A stretch of DNA of 64,000 nt from Labedaea rhizosphaerae (GTDB lineage: Bacteria; Actinomycetota; Actinomycetes; Mycobacteriales; Pseudonocardiaceae): assembly GCF_004362825.1 (NCBI RefSeq), contig NZ_SNXZ01000002.1, positions 739,365-803,364 on the forward strand, in the 5' to 3' direction. The first letter of the stretch is position 1. Each line of letters starts with the position of its first letter. Below are positions 7,159 through 17,000 of the stretch, one piece after another. A model generated the notes under the pieces. That model did no database searches and was not told where the DNA came from. It worked only from the letters and a program-made list of their open reading frames with translations. A program made the translations under genes and the position numbers.

Positions 7159-9091
7159 CGTCGTCGCCTTTCACCAGGTTGTAGTAGGGACCGAATTCGG
7201 CTTCGGTGCGCAGCCTGCCGAGTTTCTGGAATTCGCGTTTGATGGCGAGCACGACGCGTTCCATCGTGACCTTGCCGTCGTGTGCGGCGGCGAGGAACGC
7301 GGCGCCGAGCGCGGCGTTGCGGATGATGCCGCCGGTGATGCGGAACTGCCGGGCCAGGAAGTCGAGGTCGAGGTCGCCGACCGGCGCGGTCGACGGGAAC
7401 GCCTGCTGCCAGATGAGTTTGCGGTGCGGCTCGTCGGGCGCCTCGAAGTCGACCGCCACCGAGATGCGGCGCAGGAAGGCGTCGTCGATGTTGCGTTGCA
7501 GGTTGGTGGCGATGACGACGATGCCTTGATAGGTCTCCAGGCGTTGCAACAGGTAGGCGACCTCGACGTTGGCGTACCGGTCGTGCGCGCTGCTCACTTC
7601 CGAACGCTTGCCGAACAACGCGTCGGCCTCGTCGAAGAACAGCACGAGTTCACCGGCGGAAGCGGCCTGGAAAATGCGTTCAAGGTTCTTCTCGGTCTCA
7701 CCGATGTACTTGCTGACCACCGAGGAGAGGTCGATCTTGTAGAGGTCGAGGCCGAGCTCACCGGCGAGCACCTCGGCGGCGAGCGTCTTGCCGGTGCCCG
7801 ACGGCCCGGAGAACAACGCGACGACGCCGGTGGACGGCAGCGGCGAGAACCCCCACTCCTGGTACACCGTGCTGCGGAGCCGGCAGCGCGCGATCAGCTC
7901 GGTGATCTGCGCGGACTGGTCGGTGGGCAGCACGAGGTCGGTCATCGTCCGTTGTGGACGGACGCGGACGGCGAGCTGGTCGAGGTGGCCACCGGCCAGG
8001 CGCCGCACGCCGTCGGCGACGCGCTCCGGGTCGCCACCCACGGCCGCCGCGACCAACGGCAACTGGTCGCGGGTCAGCGGGAACGCCGGGTCCGGGCCGA
8101 TGCCGAGCACGCGTTCCCAGTCGACCGGCCCGGCCAGCGCCGAGTCGAGCCGAAGCTCGCTCCACCCACGCCGCGGCAGCGTGTTCAACGGCAGTTCGCC
8201 CGCCGAGCTGAGCACCCAGGTGAGCCGGTCCGCGTCGGCGATCCGCGCGGCCGCCTCGGCGTCGAGCGGAGCGTCCACTTCGAGCACGACCACCCGGTCG
8301 CCCAGCACGGCTTCGCGCACCACGGCGGCCCACTCCCCCGGCGTCGCCGGGCAGCGGCAGACGAGCAGCCCGCGGCCGGGGCACCGGGCGGCCACGGCGG
8401 CGAACCGGGTGGCCGCGTCCGCGCCGGTGGCCAGCAGCAACTCCGGTGGCGCACCCGATTCGCTTGTGGTGCCGACACGGCGCGTGGCCGCGGGCAAGCC
8501 GGGATCGGGTGAGTCGTCACCGGCCAGCGCCCACGACACCCGGGCCGCGGGCCAGAACGTCCGCCCCGCCCAGGGACCGTCCTCACTGGTCTCGACCAGG
8601 GCCGCCCCGCGCAGTGCGCCGCCCGGACCCAGGGACGGCGCGACGGGCTCGCCCAGGATCCGGATCAAGGTGGCCATGGTCAGCCGCGGCACCTGCACGT
8701 TGTCCTGCACGTACGCCACGAGCCGCCCGCGTTGCGGCGACGCGTCCACAGCGGCCAGCAGCGCCAGCACCATGGCATCGCGTGGGGCGAGCCCGGCCAC
8801 CCGGCACACCCGGGCGAACACCGAGTCGCCCCGCAGGTGGTCCGCGAACGCCGACCCGGCCGCCGTCATGTGCGGCGCGAGCGCGGCCCGCACGACCTTG
8901 ACCTGCTCGGGTTCGGGGGCGCCGAGCCCCGGCAGCCCGGCCAGCACGCGCTGCACGTCGTCCTCGCCGACGTACAGGCCCGCGAAGTCGCGCGGTTCCA
9001 GGCCGTCGCCCAGCCGGCAGACGAGGGCCTCGCACTGGAGCAGCACGTCGGCGAGGACCTGCCACGCCGGAATGTCATCGCTGACGGACAC
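7139..9091 (-). CDS. AAA+ ATPase of the contractile injection system (Pvc15/Afp15-like)
   Basis: A 650-residue ATPase. The N-terminal half has winged-helix-like and degenerate ATPase segments. The C-terminal half is a classical AAA module with Walker A GPSGTGKT (428-435) and Walker B LVLFFDEADALFG (Asp487/Glu488). The second region of homology reads YLLQRLETYQGIVVIATN, followed by the arginine-finger region DDAFLRR. This is the layout of the ATPase found in nearly all eCIS loci, thought to act in particle assembly or cargo loading. The start is GTG at 9089-9091, behind a GGGGG run. Only 40 bases separate it from the divergent hydrolase gene. Confidence 0.92.
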   Translation of the reverse strand: MSVSDDIPAWQVLADVLLQCEALVCRLGDGLEPRDFAGLYVGEDDVQRVLAGLPGLGAPEPEQVKVVRAALAPHMTAAGSAFADHLRGDSVFARVCRVAGLAPRDAMVLALLAAVDASPQRGRLVAYVQDNVQVPRLTMATLIRILGEPVAPSLGPGGALRGAALVETSEDGPWAGRTFWPAARVSWALAGDDSPDPGLPAATRRVGTTSESGAPPELLLATGADAATRFAAVAARCPGRGLLVCRCPATPGEWAAVVREAVLGDRVVVLEVDAPLDAEAAARIADADRLTWVLSSAGELPLNTLPRRGWSELRLDSALAGPVDWERVLGIGPDPAFPLTRDQLPLVAAAVGGDPERVADGVRRLAGGHLDQLAVRVRPQRTMTDLVLPTDQSAQITELIARCRLRSTVYQEWGFSPLPSTGVVALFSGPSGTGKTLAAEVLAGELGLDLYKIDLSSVVSKYIGETEKNLERIFQAASAGELVLFFDEADALFGKRSEVSSAHDRYANVEVAYLLQRLETYQGIVVIATNLQRNIDDAFLRRISVAVDFEAPDEPHRKLIWQQAFPSTAPVGDLDLDFLARQFRITGGIIRNAALGAAFLAAAHDGKVTMERVVLAIKREFQKLGRLRTEAEFGPYYNLVKGDDDAAPAR

Positions 9092-9131
9092 GTAACCCCC
9101 GGTTCATTGCATACGACATAGGAGCGACACG
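9092..9131. promoter_or_regulatory. Forty-base divergent promoter region
   Basis: The whole gap between the AAA+ gene (left) and the hydrolase operon (right). It must hold both ribosome-binding sites (GGGGG leftward, AGGAG rightward) and probably overlapping promoters. The only AT-rich core is TTCATTGCATACGACATA near its centre. Overlap of this kind would make the two operons compete or respond together. No known operator is recognised. Confidence 0.4.
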
Positions 9132-10694
9132 GTGGACTTCGCGGTGTTCGGCACGGACCAGGGTTCGGGGGCGACGATGGCAAGGTATACGGCCGAACAG
9201 ATCTACGCCTTCGCACGCGAGGCTGGTTTCTCCCCCGATCAGGCCGCCACGATGACGGCCGTCGCGCTCGCCGAGTCCGGCGGCAACGGCGGCGCGCGCA
9301 ACCCGCGCGGCGAGGACAGCCGCGGGTTGTGGCAGATCAACGTGCGTTCTCATCCCGACCTCGCCAAGTACGACCTGTACGACCCGGTCCAGAACGCCAA
9401 GGCCGCGTACCAGGTATCGCAAGGCGGCGCCGATGTGTCACCTTGGACCACCACCCATGGTGGGGTCTCGGCCCGTTACCTGCGTTATCGTTCCGACGCC
9501 GAGGCCGCCGCGGCCGCGTACGGCGACGGTTCCGGGCACGGGATGTGGAGCGGGTCGGCGGGTTACGGGCACCCGACGAGCGCGGGCGACGCGCGCGGCG
9601 CGCACACCGGTCACCCGACCCAGGCGACCCAGTCGACCCACCCGTCCACCGAGGACGGCAGCGCCGCGGTCAACGCCCACACCGCGTCGGCGACCGCCGA
9701 GCCCACGACCGAGGCCGAGGAATACGGCCTCGCGCTGGACGCGGGCACGCCGGACGCGATGGCCGGCGGCAGCCCACCGGCGAGCGCCGGTGACGAGTAC
9801 GGCGTCGCCCTGACCCCGCAGGCAGCGACCCCGAAGACGACGACCCCGGCGCCGGCCGAGTCCACTCAGGACGTCCAGACCATGAGCGCCCAGCCGGCGG
9901 CGGGCGACAACCCCAGGCGGGACAAGTTCCTGCAGGTGGCGACCGCGCAGACCGGCGACGACTACGTGTGGGGCGCGAAGGCGGGGATGGACGACCCCAA
10001 CCCGAGCGCGTTCGACTGCTCGGACCTCGTGCAGTGGTCCACCCACCAGGTCGGGGTGGACCTGCCGCGCACGGCGTGGGAGCAGTACGAGTTCCTGCAC
10101 AAGAAGGGCTACACGATCCCGGTGGAGCAGGGCATCCACACCCCGGGCGCGTTGCTGTTCAGCTTCTCGTCCGATCCGGACTCCGGGCACCCGGCGCACT
10201 CGCACGTCGTGATCAGCCTCGGCAACGGCAAGACCATGGAGGCCAAGGGATCCCAGTACGGCGTCGGGTCGTGGGAGGCGAACACCCACCGGTTCCAGTA
10301 CGCCGTGGTGATCCCCGGCATCTCCGACGGCGCGGTCACGCCGTACACCCCGTCGGCCCACCAGCAGGCCGCGGGCGACGACTTCGACCATCAGGTGCAG
10401 AACGATCCGTCGGCAATGGACGCCGACCCGGTCACCGTGTCGGCGAGCCAGCAGCTCACCGGCGCCGCGCCGGAGGCCTACCACGCGCCCCCGGCCGAGC
10501 ACCACGCCGATCACACCGATCACGCTGCTGACCACCACGCGGACCTGATGGCCAGCACGGACGTCGACGGGGACGGCATGGACGACGCGTTGGCCCACGT
10601 CTCGGCGTGGCCGGCGCACGACGCCGACACCCACGGCGACGACTTCGGCGTGGCCGACGACCACGGCCACCACGACCCGGCGGGGGCGCACTGA
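9132..10694 (+). CDS. Two-domain peptidoglycan hydrolase: lytic transglycosylase-like plus NlpC/P60
   Basis: 520 residues. Residues 15-130 are an SLT/lysozyme-like domain: AVALAESGGNGGARN carries the catalytic Glu48, then SRGLWQINVRSHP. After a Thr/Ala/Pro linker (about 150-260), an NlpC/P60 endopeptidase domain has FDCSDLVQW with Cys296 as nucleophile and HSHVVISLG with His358. The last 100 residues are rich in His and Asp (HHADHTDH, HGHH), which suggests metal binding. There is no signal peptide or membrane segment, so export must be by another route, e.g. as CIS cargo or after lysis. It starts with GTG behind AGGAG and is coupled (ATGA) to the first dynamin gene. Confidence 0.85.
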   Translation: MDFAVFGTDQGSGATMARYTAEQIYAFAREAGFSPDQAATMTAVALAESGGNGGARNPRGEDSRGLWQINVRSHPDLAKYDLYDPVQNAKAAYQVSQGGADVSPWTTTHGGVSARYLRYRSDAEAAAAAYGDGSGHGMWSGSAGYGHPTSAGDARGAHTGHPTQATQSTHPSTEDGSAAVNAHTASATAEPTTEAEEYGLALDAGTPDAMAGGSPPASAGDEYGVALTPQAATPKTTTPAPAESTQDVQTMSAQPAAGDNPRRDKFLQVATAQTGDDYVWGAKAGMDDPNPSAFDCSDLVQWSTHQVGVDLPRTAWEQYEFLHKKGYTIPVEQGIHTPGALLFSFSSDPDSGHPAHSHVVISLGNGKTMEAKGSQYGVGSWEANTHRFQYAVVIPGISDGAVTPYTPSAHQQAAGDDFDHQVQNDPSAMDADPVTVSASQQLTGAAPEAYHAPPAEHHADHTDHAADHHADLMASTDVDGDGMDDALAHVSAWPAHDADTHGDDFGVADDHGHHDPAGAH

Positions 10695-12505
10695 TGGGCG
10701 CCAGGAACGCGGCCGAGACCGCCGAGATGCTCCAGGTCCTCGACGCCGCCGTGCAGGAGACGCGCCGGGCCGGCCGCGAGGACCTCGCCGAGAAGCTGAC
10801 CAAGGCGCGGCGCCAGCTCACCTCCGGCGCGTGGCACGTGCTGGTCGCCGGTGAGTTCAAGAAGGGCAAGAGCGCGCTGGTCAACGGGTTGCTCGGCATC
10901 GAGGTGTGCGGGGTGGACCCGACCGCGTTCTCCGCGGTGCCGACCATCGTCCGCCACGGCACCAAGCCGGCGGCAGCCCTCGTCGTGGACGGCGCCGAGC
11001 GACCGCGCACCGTCACGATCGACCCCCGCAAAGCCGCGTCGTACGCCTTGCGCGGCACCACCGACGCCGACGAGCCGCTGCAGGCCGTGGAAGTGGTGCT
11101 GCCACGCAAGTTGCTGGCCGGCGGGCTGGTGCTGATGGACACGCCCGGGCTCGGCGGCGGGTTCGCGTCGGCCTCGGCGGCGGCCACGATGCGGGCGCTC
11201 AACCTGGCCGACGGCGTGATCGTCGTGACCGACGCGTCGCAGGAGCTGACCGCCGCCGAGCTCGACTTCATCCAGCACGCGGCGCAGGCGTGCCCGAACC
11301 TGCTGATCGCGATGACGAAGATCGACTTCTACCCGCAGTGGCGCAAGATCCTCGACCTCGACCGGGCGCACCTGGCCGACGCCCACCTGGACATCGAGAT
11401 CGTGGCCGTGTCGTCGACGTTGCGCGACCTCGCGCTCGCCACCGGGGATCCGGCGCTCAACGCCGAATGCGGCTTCCCCGTGCTGGCCGACCGGCTGAAC
11501 TCCCGGCTCACCGCCGTGCACGCCGCCGAGTCGGTGGCGACGGCGGCCGACGTGGCCCGTGGTGCCTTGCGGCAGGTCGCCGAGGCGCTCGCGACCGAGC
11601 ACGCCGCGCTCACCGAACCGGACCAACGCCCAGCAGTGCAACGCAAGGTGGAGCAGTCCGCCGAACGCGCCCGGCAGCTGGCCGGTTCCTCGTCGCGCTG
11701 GCTGAACACGATCAACGACCGGTTCGCCGACATCCAGTCGAACCTGGACACGAACCTGACCGAGCGGCTGCGCCGGGTCGAGGGCGAGGCGACCCGCCGG
11801 GTCAAGGAGGGCGACCCGACCCGCGAGTGGGCGGAGATCGTGCCGTGGTTGCAGCGGCGCACCAACGAGGAACTGACCGACGCGCACACGAAGCTGATCG
11901 AGTCGATCGACGACCTGGCGGGCGAGATCGCCGCGGTGTTCAACGCGACCGCGAGCTCGGTCGGCGCCACCACGGCCGGCGGCCGGCTCGGCGGCGACGT
12001 CGCGATCGGGCAGCTGGCCGGCAAGAAGGGCGGCAAACTGGAGGTCGGCATGCACGCGGCCCGCGGCTGGTCGTTGTCCAGCTCGGTGGTGACCACCTTG
12101 CTGGTCACCACGTTGCACCCAGGCCTGCTGATCGCGTTGCCGATCACGGCCGTGCTGGGCAGCGTCTTCGCCTACAAGGCCGTGCGCAGTTACAAGACCA
12201 GCAAGCTGGACACGACCCGGGCCGAGGCGCAGCGCGCCGTCGCGGCATACCTGGCCCAGGCCCGGATGGACGCGGCGCGGGCGGCGCAGGACCTGATCCG
12301 CCACGGCCGCATCCGCATCCGCGACTACTACCTCGACCAGGCCGCCGAACTGGTCACGGCGGCCAAGCACGAGCAGGTGGCGACCGAACGGGCCGCGCAG
12401 GCAGACACCCAGGCGGCCAGCGCACGCGGTGCGGCCGCCAAGGCCGAGCTGGACCGGGTGGCCGGTCTCTTGTCCACTGTGGATCGCATGGCGGGTGCCC
12501 GGTGA
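10694..12505 (+). CDS. Dynamin-like GTPase 1, with a hydrophobic membrane segment
   Basis: 603 residues. G1 P-loop GEFKKGKS is at 53-60, followed by a switch threonine region (AVPTI). G3 DTPG is at 149-152 and G4 TKID at 208-211. The middle is long helical stalk. Residues about 460-495 (SSVVTTLLVTTLHPGLLIAL and the following PITAVLGSVF) form a hydrophobic hairpin, as in bacterial dynamin-like proteins that insert into or tubulate membranes. The C-terminus is Ala/Gln/Glu-rich coiled coil. The ATG overlaps the hydrolase stop (ATGA), and the stop overlaps the GTG of the second dynamin gene. Close in plan to DynA/IniA-type actinobacterial proteins. Confidence 0.88.
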   Translation: MGARNAAETAEMLQVLDAAVQETRRAGREDLAEKLTKARRQLTSGAWHVLVAGEFKKGKSALVNGLLGIEVCGVDPTAFSAVPTIVRHGTKPAAALVVDGAERPRTVTIDPRKAASYALRGTTDADEPLQAVEVVLPRKLLAGGLVLMDTPGLGGGFASASAAATMRALNLADGVIVVTDASQELTAAELDFIQHAAQACPNLLIAMTKIDFYPQWRKILDLDRAHLADAHLDIEIVAVSSTLRDLALATGDPALNAECGFPVLADRLNSRLTAVHAAESVATAADVARGALRQVAEALATEHAALTEPDQRPAVQRKVEQSAERARQLAGSSSRWLNTINDRFADIQSNLDTNLTERLRRVEGEATRRVKEGDPTREWAEIVPWLQRRTNEELTDAHTKLIESIDDLAGEIAAVFNATASSVGATTAGGRLGGDVAIGQLAGKKGGKLEVGMHAARGWSLSSSVVTTLLVTTLHPGLLIALPITAVLGSVFAYKAVRSYKTSKLDTTRAEAQRAVAAYLAQARMDAARAAQDLIRHGRIRIRDYYLDQAAELVTAAKHEQVATERAAQADTQAASARGAAAKAELDRVAGLLSTVDRMAGAR

Positions 12506-14031
12506 CCGCCCCGGTGCCGCTCGCGGCGCGGGTCCGGTCGCTGCTCGGCGAGGCCGCCCGCAGCTACCAGGGCCGGCCCGCCGAACGCCGGCTCGCCGAT
12601 GCCGCACGCTGGCTGGACGGCCCACTTCGGGTGGCGATCGCGGGCCGGGTCAAGGCCGGCAAGTCCACTTTGCTCAACGCACTGGTCGGGACCCGGGTCG
12701 CGCCAACGGATGCGGGTGAGTGCACCCGCGTGATCACGTGGTACGGCTACGGCCGGGAACCGGCGGCGACCGCCGTCCCCCGCGGCCGGCCGCCGGTCCG
12801 GCTGGCCATCGGCGACAACGACGGCCAGTGGTCGTTCGCCCTCGACGGGCTCTCCGCCGACGAGGTCGACCTGATCGACGTCCGGCTGCCCAGCAACTGG
12901 CTCGCCACGATGACGCTCGTCGACACACCCGGCATGGGCTCGCTCACCGAGTCGGCGGGCCGCCGCACCCACGACTTCCTCGGCGACACCGGCAGCGTCG
13001 ACGCGGTGCTGTACCTGATGCGGCACCTGCATTCGTCCGATGTGGACTTCCTGGACGCCTTCCACGACACCGACGCGGCCGAGACCAACCCGGTCAACGC
13101 GATCGGCGTGCTCTCGCGGGCCGATGAGGTCGGCGGCGGCGACCCGCAGGCCATCACCAACGCCAAGCGGGTGGCCGCCGGCTACCGCGCCGATCCGCGC
13201 ATCCGCGGGCTGGTCCACACGGTGCTGCCGGTGGCCGGCCTGCTGGCCGAGACCGCGGCGACGATCACCGCGGACGACTTCGCCGGCCTGGCCGCGCTGG
13301 CCGCCGCCGGTGCGCCCGCGTGCGCGCCGCTGTTGTTGTCCGCCACCCGGTTCGTCGCGCCGTACAACGCGGTGCCCGTGTCGCCGGAGATCCGCGCCCG
13401 GCTGCTCGGCAAGCTCGGCATCTACGGGATCCGGCTGAGCCTGGACGCGATCCGAAACGGCACCGCCGACACCGCCGCGCTGGCCGCGTTGCTGCGTGCC
13501 CACAGTGGACTCGACGAGCTGCGCGGGCTGCTGATGAACCAGTTCGCCGGGCGCCGGGACGTGCTCAAGGCCGACGGCGCGCTGCGGCTGATCGACACCG
13601 TGACCCGCGAGGACCCGATCCCGGCCGCGCCGCGGCTGCGCCAAGCCGTGGAACGCCTGCGGGTCGGCGCGCACGAACTGGCCGAGATCCGGCTGCTCAC
13701 CGAGCTGCGGGTGGGCTCGATCCCGGGCGCGCCGGAGCAGCTCGCGGCCATGGAGCAGCTCCTCGGCGGCAACGGCACCGCGGTGCTCGACCGGCTCGGC
13801 CTGCGCCGCGACGCGCCCCGCGAGGACGTCCAGGCCGTGTTGACGGGCCTGCACTCGCACTGGCGGCGGGTCGCGCAGAACCGCTTGTCCGACCCGGCGC
13901 TGGCGCGCGCGGCTCAAGTGCTGCAACGCACGTGTGAAGGGCTCGCCGCCGCCAGTAACGCGCCGGGCGACCAGCGACGACCTCCCGGGCAAGAGGTGCA
14001 GAGCCAGAACGGAGCCGGATCGCGTGGGTGA
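12502..14031 (+). CDS. Dynamin-like GTPase 2, partner of the first
   Basis: 509 residues. G1 GRVKAGKS is at 48-55 and G3 DTPG at 141-144; SRADEV is in the G4 position where NKxD or TKxD is usual. Unlike its neighbour it lacks a clear hydrophobic hairpin, which fits the asymmetric dynamin pairs of actinobacteria (DynA/DynB, IniA/IniC), in which only one partner anchors in the membrane. It starts with GTG in a GTGA overlap. Its end overlaps the start of the DUF4157-deaminase gene by 8 bases, so hydrolase, both dynamins and the toxin-like protein are translated from one mRNA. Confidence 0.87.
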   Translation: MTAPVPLAARVRSLLGEAARSYQGRPAERRLADAARWLDGPLRVAIAGRVKAGKSTLLNALVGTRVAPTDAGECTRVITWYGYGREPAATAVPRGRPPVRLAIGDNDGQWSFALDGLSADEVDLIDVRLPSNWLATMTLVDTPGMGSLTESAGRRTHDFLGDTGSVDAVLYLMRHLHSSDVDFLDAFHDTDAAETNPVNAIGVLSRADEVGGGDPQAITNAKRVAAGYRADPRIRGLVHTVLPVAGLLAETAATITADDFAGLAALAAAGAPACAPLLLSATRFVAPYNAVPVSPEIRARLLGKLGIYGIRLSLDAIRNGTADTAALAALLRAHSGLDELRGLLMNQFAGRRDVLKADGALRLIDTVTREDPIPAAPRLRQAVERLRVGAHELAEIRLLTELRVGSIPGAPEQLAAMEQLLGGNGTAVLDRLGLRRDAPREDVQAVLTGLHSHWRRVAQNRLSDPALARAAQVLQRTCEGLAAASNAPGDQRRPPGQEVQSQNGAGSRG

Positions 14032-17000
14032 CGCGGGGGTTCGAGAGGAACCGGTAGCGCGGCAACAGGTCCGCGCGCCGGTGTCCGTTGCCGAGCCCGA
14101 GGTCGCGCGGGCTCCGGAAACCAGCCTGGGTCTGGGCAACGCGGCCATGGGCCGGCTGCTGAGCTCGGGTGGGCCGTCGTTCGCCGCCGCAGCGCAGGGT
14201 CAACCCAATGTGCTGGGCCAACCGGGGGTGCTGGCGGGCGGCAACCGGGCGGTGCAGCGGGCGATCCGGCGTGCGGGCGACGGTTCGGGGCAGGCGCCCG
14301 AGGGGTTCGCCGGCCGGTTGTCGTCGGCCGAAGCGGGCATGCCACTTCCGGACCAGGCACGAGAAACGCTCGAGGAGTCGTTCGGCACGCCGCTCACGGA
14401 CGTCCGGTTGCACGTCGGCGGCACGTCGGCCGACCTCGCGGCCGACGTCGGCGCGCGGGCGTTCACCGTGGGCCAGGACATCTACTTCGGACAGGGCGAA
14501 TACGCCCCGGACTCCCCCTCCGGGTACGAGCTGCTCGCCCACGAGGTCACGCACACCCTCCAGCAAGGGGGCGGCGGCCTCGCGTCGGCGACCACCGTCA
14601 GCAGCCCGTCGGACCCGAGCGAGCGGGAAGCGGTGTCCGTGGCGCGCCAGGTGAGCGCCGACCGCGGCCGGCCGATCCCGGTGCCGAATTCCGCCGCGCC
14701 GCCAGTGGTCGCGCGGGACGTGTCGGCGACCGACCTCATCCCGGACTCCATCCTCAACGGCATCAGGACCACGCTGTCGGTGGTGCCCGGGTACACCCTG
14801 CTGACCCAGATCGTCGGCAAGGACCTGATCACCGACCAGCCGGTGGCCGCCAGCAACGAGCAGTTGCTGGAGAGCCTGCTCACCTTCGGGCCGTTCGGCG
14901 CGGGCGTCGCGCCGGTGCTGCGTGGCATGAAGGTGATCGGCGAGATCGTGTCGCTGGTGACCGGCGGGCTGGCCGAGCACAACCTGACCCTGGCCCGGAT
15001 CGGGCACGACGTCGAGGCCGCGTGGGACGAGGTGTCGGTCACCAAGGGCATCGACGGCAACGCGGCCATCGTGCGCCGGTACGTCGACGCCATCCTGCGT
15101 GACGTCACCGCGTTCGTCGGGTCCCTTGTGGACAAGGTGCTCGAGATGGTGCGCGCGGCGGTGGCCGAGGTCGCCGAGCCGCACCTGGAGACACCGGAGA
15201 TCAAGCCGGTCTGGGACCTGGCGCGCAAGGTCCTGCACCACGATCCGTTGCGTGGCACCGATGTCGACGCGCCGACCGTGGAGATCCTCGGGGACTTCCT
15301 GCGGCTGATCGGCCAGGAACAGGTGCTGGCGCAGATGACCGAGCGCGGCACGCTGCAGCAGACCGCCGACTGGCTGGACACGCAGTTCGCCACGTTCTCG
15401 AGCATCACCGGCGAGCTCATGGCGCTGTTCCGCGACGCGTGGGCCGCCATCCAGCCCCAGAACCTGCCCCACCTGCTGGACACCCTGCCGCAGTTGGCCG
15501 AGCGGGCGTTCGCGCTGGTGCGCCGGATCGGCGCGTTCGCATCGACGGTGATCGGCAAGGTCCTGGAGATCATCAAGAAGTCGCTGCTCGGCTGGCTCAG
15601 CGAGAACGCGCACCGGATGCCCGGGTTCCACCTGATGACCGTGATCATCGAGCGCAACCCGTTCACCGGCGAGGCCGTGCCGCGCACGCCGGAGAACCTG
15701 ATCAAGGGCTTCATCACGCTGATGCCCAACGGCGAGGCCACGTACAACCAGCTGGCCGAGTCCGGCGTGATCGCCGACGCCGCCGGCCGGATCACCGCGG
15801 CCATGACGCGGCTGGGCATCTCGTGGGACATGGTGACGGGCACGTTCCACGCGGTGTGGGACATGTTGACCCTCAACGACTTGCTGGCGCCGGCGGCCGC
15901 GTTCGAGCGCGTGCTGGCGAAGGTCGGCGAGCCGCTCGGGCGGATCCTGGAGTTCGTCACCGAGGTCGTCAAGGTCGTCATCGAGCTGATCCTGAAGCTG
16001 ATGAACTTCCCGTCGGACCTCGTCGGCAGCATCATCAACAACGCCATGGCGGCGATCGAGGACATCAAGAAGGACCCGGTCGCGTTCCTGCAGAACATGT
16101 TGCAGGCGTTGAAGGCGGGCTTCACCGGCTTCTTCGACGAGATCCTGCAGTTCCTGATGTCCGGGCTGGCGTCGTGGCTCTTCCGCGGGCTCGGGCCGCT
16201 GGGCATCACGGCGCCCCCGGACTTCACCCTGAAGTCCATTTTGGACCTGGTGCTGCAGGTCCTCGGGGTGACGGTCGACACGCTGTGGCAGAAGCTGGGC
16301 AAGAAGATCGGCCCGGAGAAGGCGGCCAAGCTGCGGGCCGGCGTCGGTGCCCTCGGTGAGGCCTGGGCGTTCATCAAGGACGTGCAGGAGGGTGGCGTCG
16401 CCGCCGTCTGGCACCACCTGGTGGACAAGCTGACCGGCCTGTGGGACATGCTGCTGCAGACCGCCGAGCAGTGGATCATGACCCAGATCATCGAGAAGGT
16501 CACCGCCAAGCTGATCTCGATGCTGGACCCCACCGGCGTGATGGCCGTGGTGAACAGCTTCATCGCCTTCTTCAAGGCCATCCAGTCGGCCATCGACTAC
16601 CTGCGCGACATCCTGCAGATCGTGAACGAGTACGTGACGACGTTCGCGCAGGTGGCGGCCGGGAACGTGGCGCCCGGGGCGGAGAAGATCAAGCAGGGCC
16701 TCGGCCACGCCGTGCCGGTGGCGATCGGCTTCCTGGCCAACCAGGTCGGGCTCGGCAACGTGCCGGAGAAGGTCGTCGAGATCATCGGCGGCCTGCGCCA
16801 GCTGATCGACGAGGCCCTGGACTGGTTGTTCGACAAGGCTTTCGAGCTGGGCGGGGCGGCGCTGAACGCCCTCGGCCTCGGCGGCGACAAGGCGGCGGAA
16901 CCGGCCCAGGCGCAGCCGGCGATCGACCTGCACGTGCACTTCGACATCGAAGGGCACGACCACCAGATCTTCGTCGATCCCAAGGGCGAGCTGATGGTGG

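Noticed and set aside
14024-14700. DUF4157 HEVTH as a dedicated metalloprotease effector
   Set aside because: The motif is a general feature of DUF4157 domains in CIS-associated proteins; the more specific effector signal is at the C-terminus. Protease activity is still possible but not supported further.
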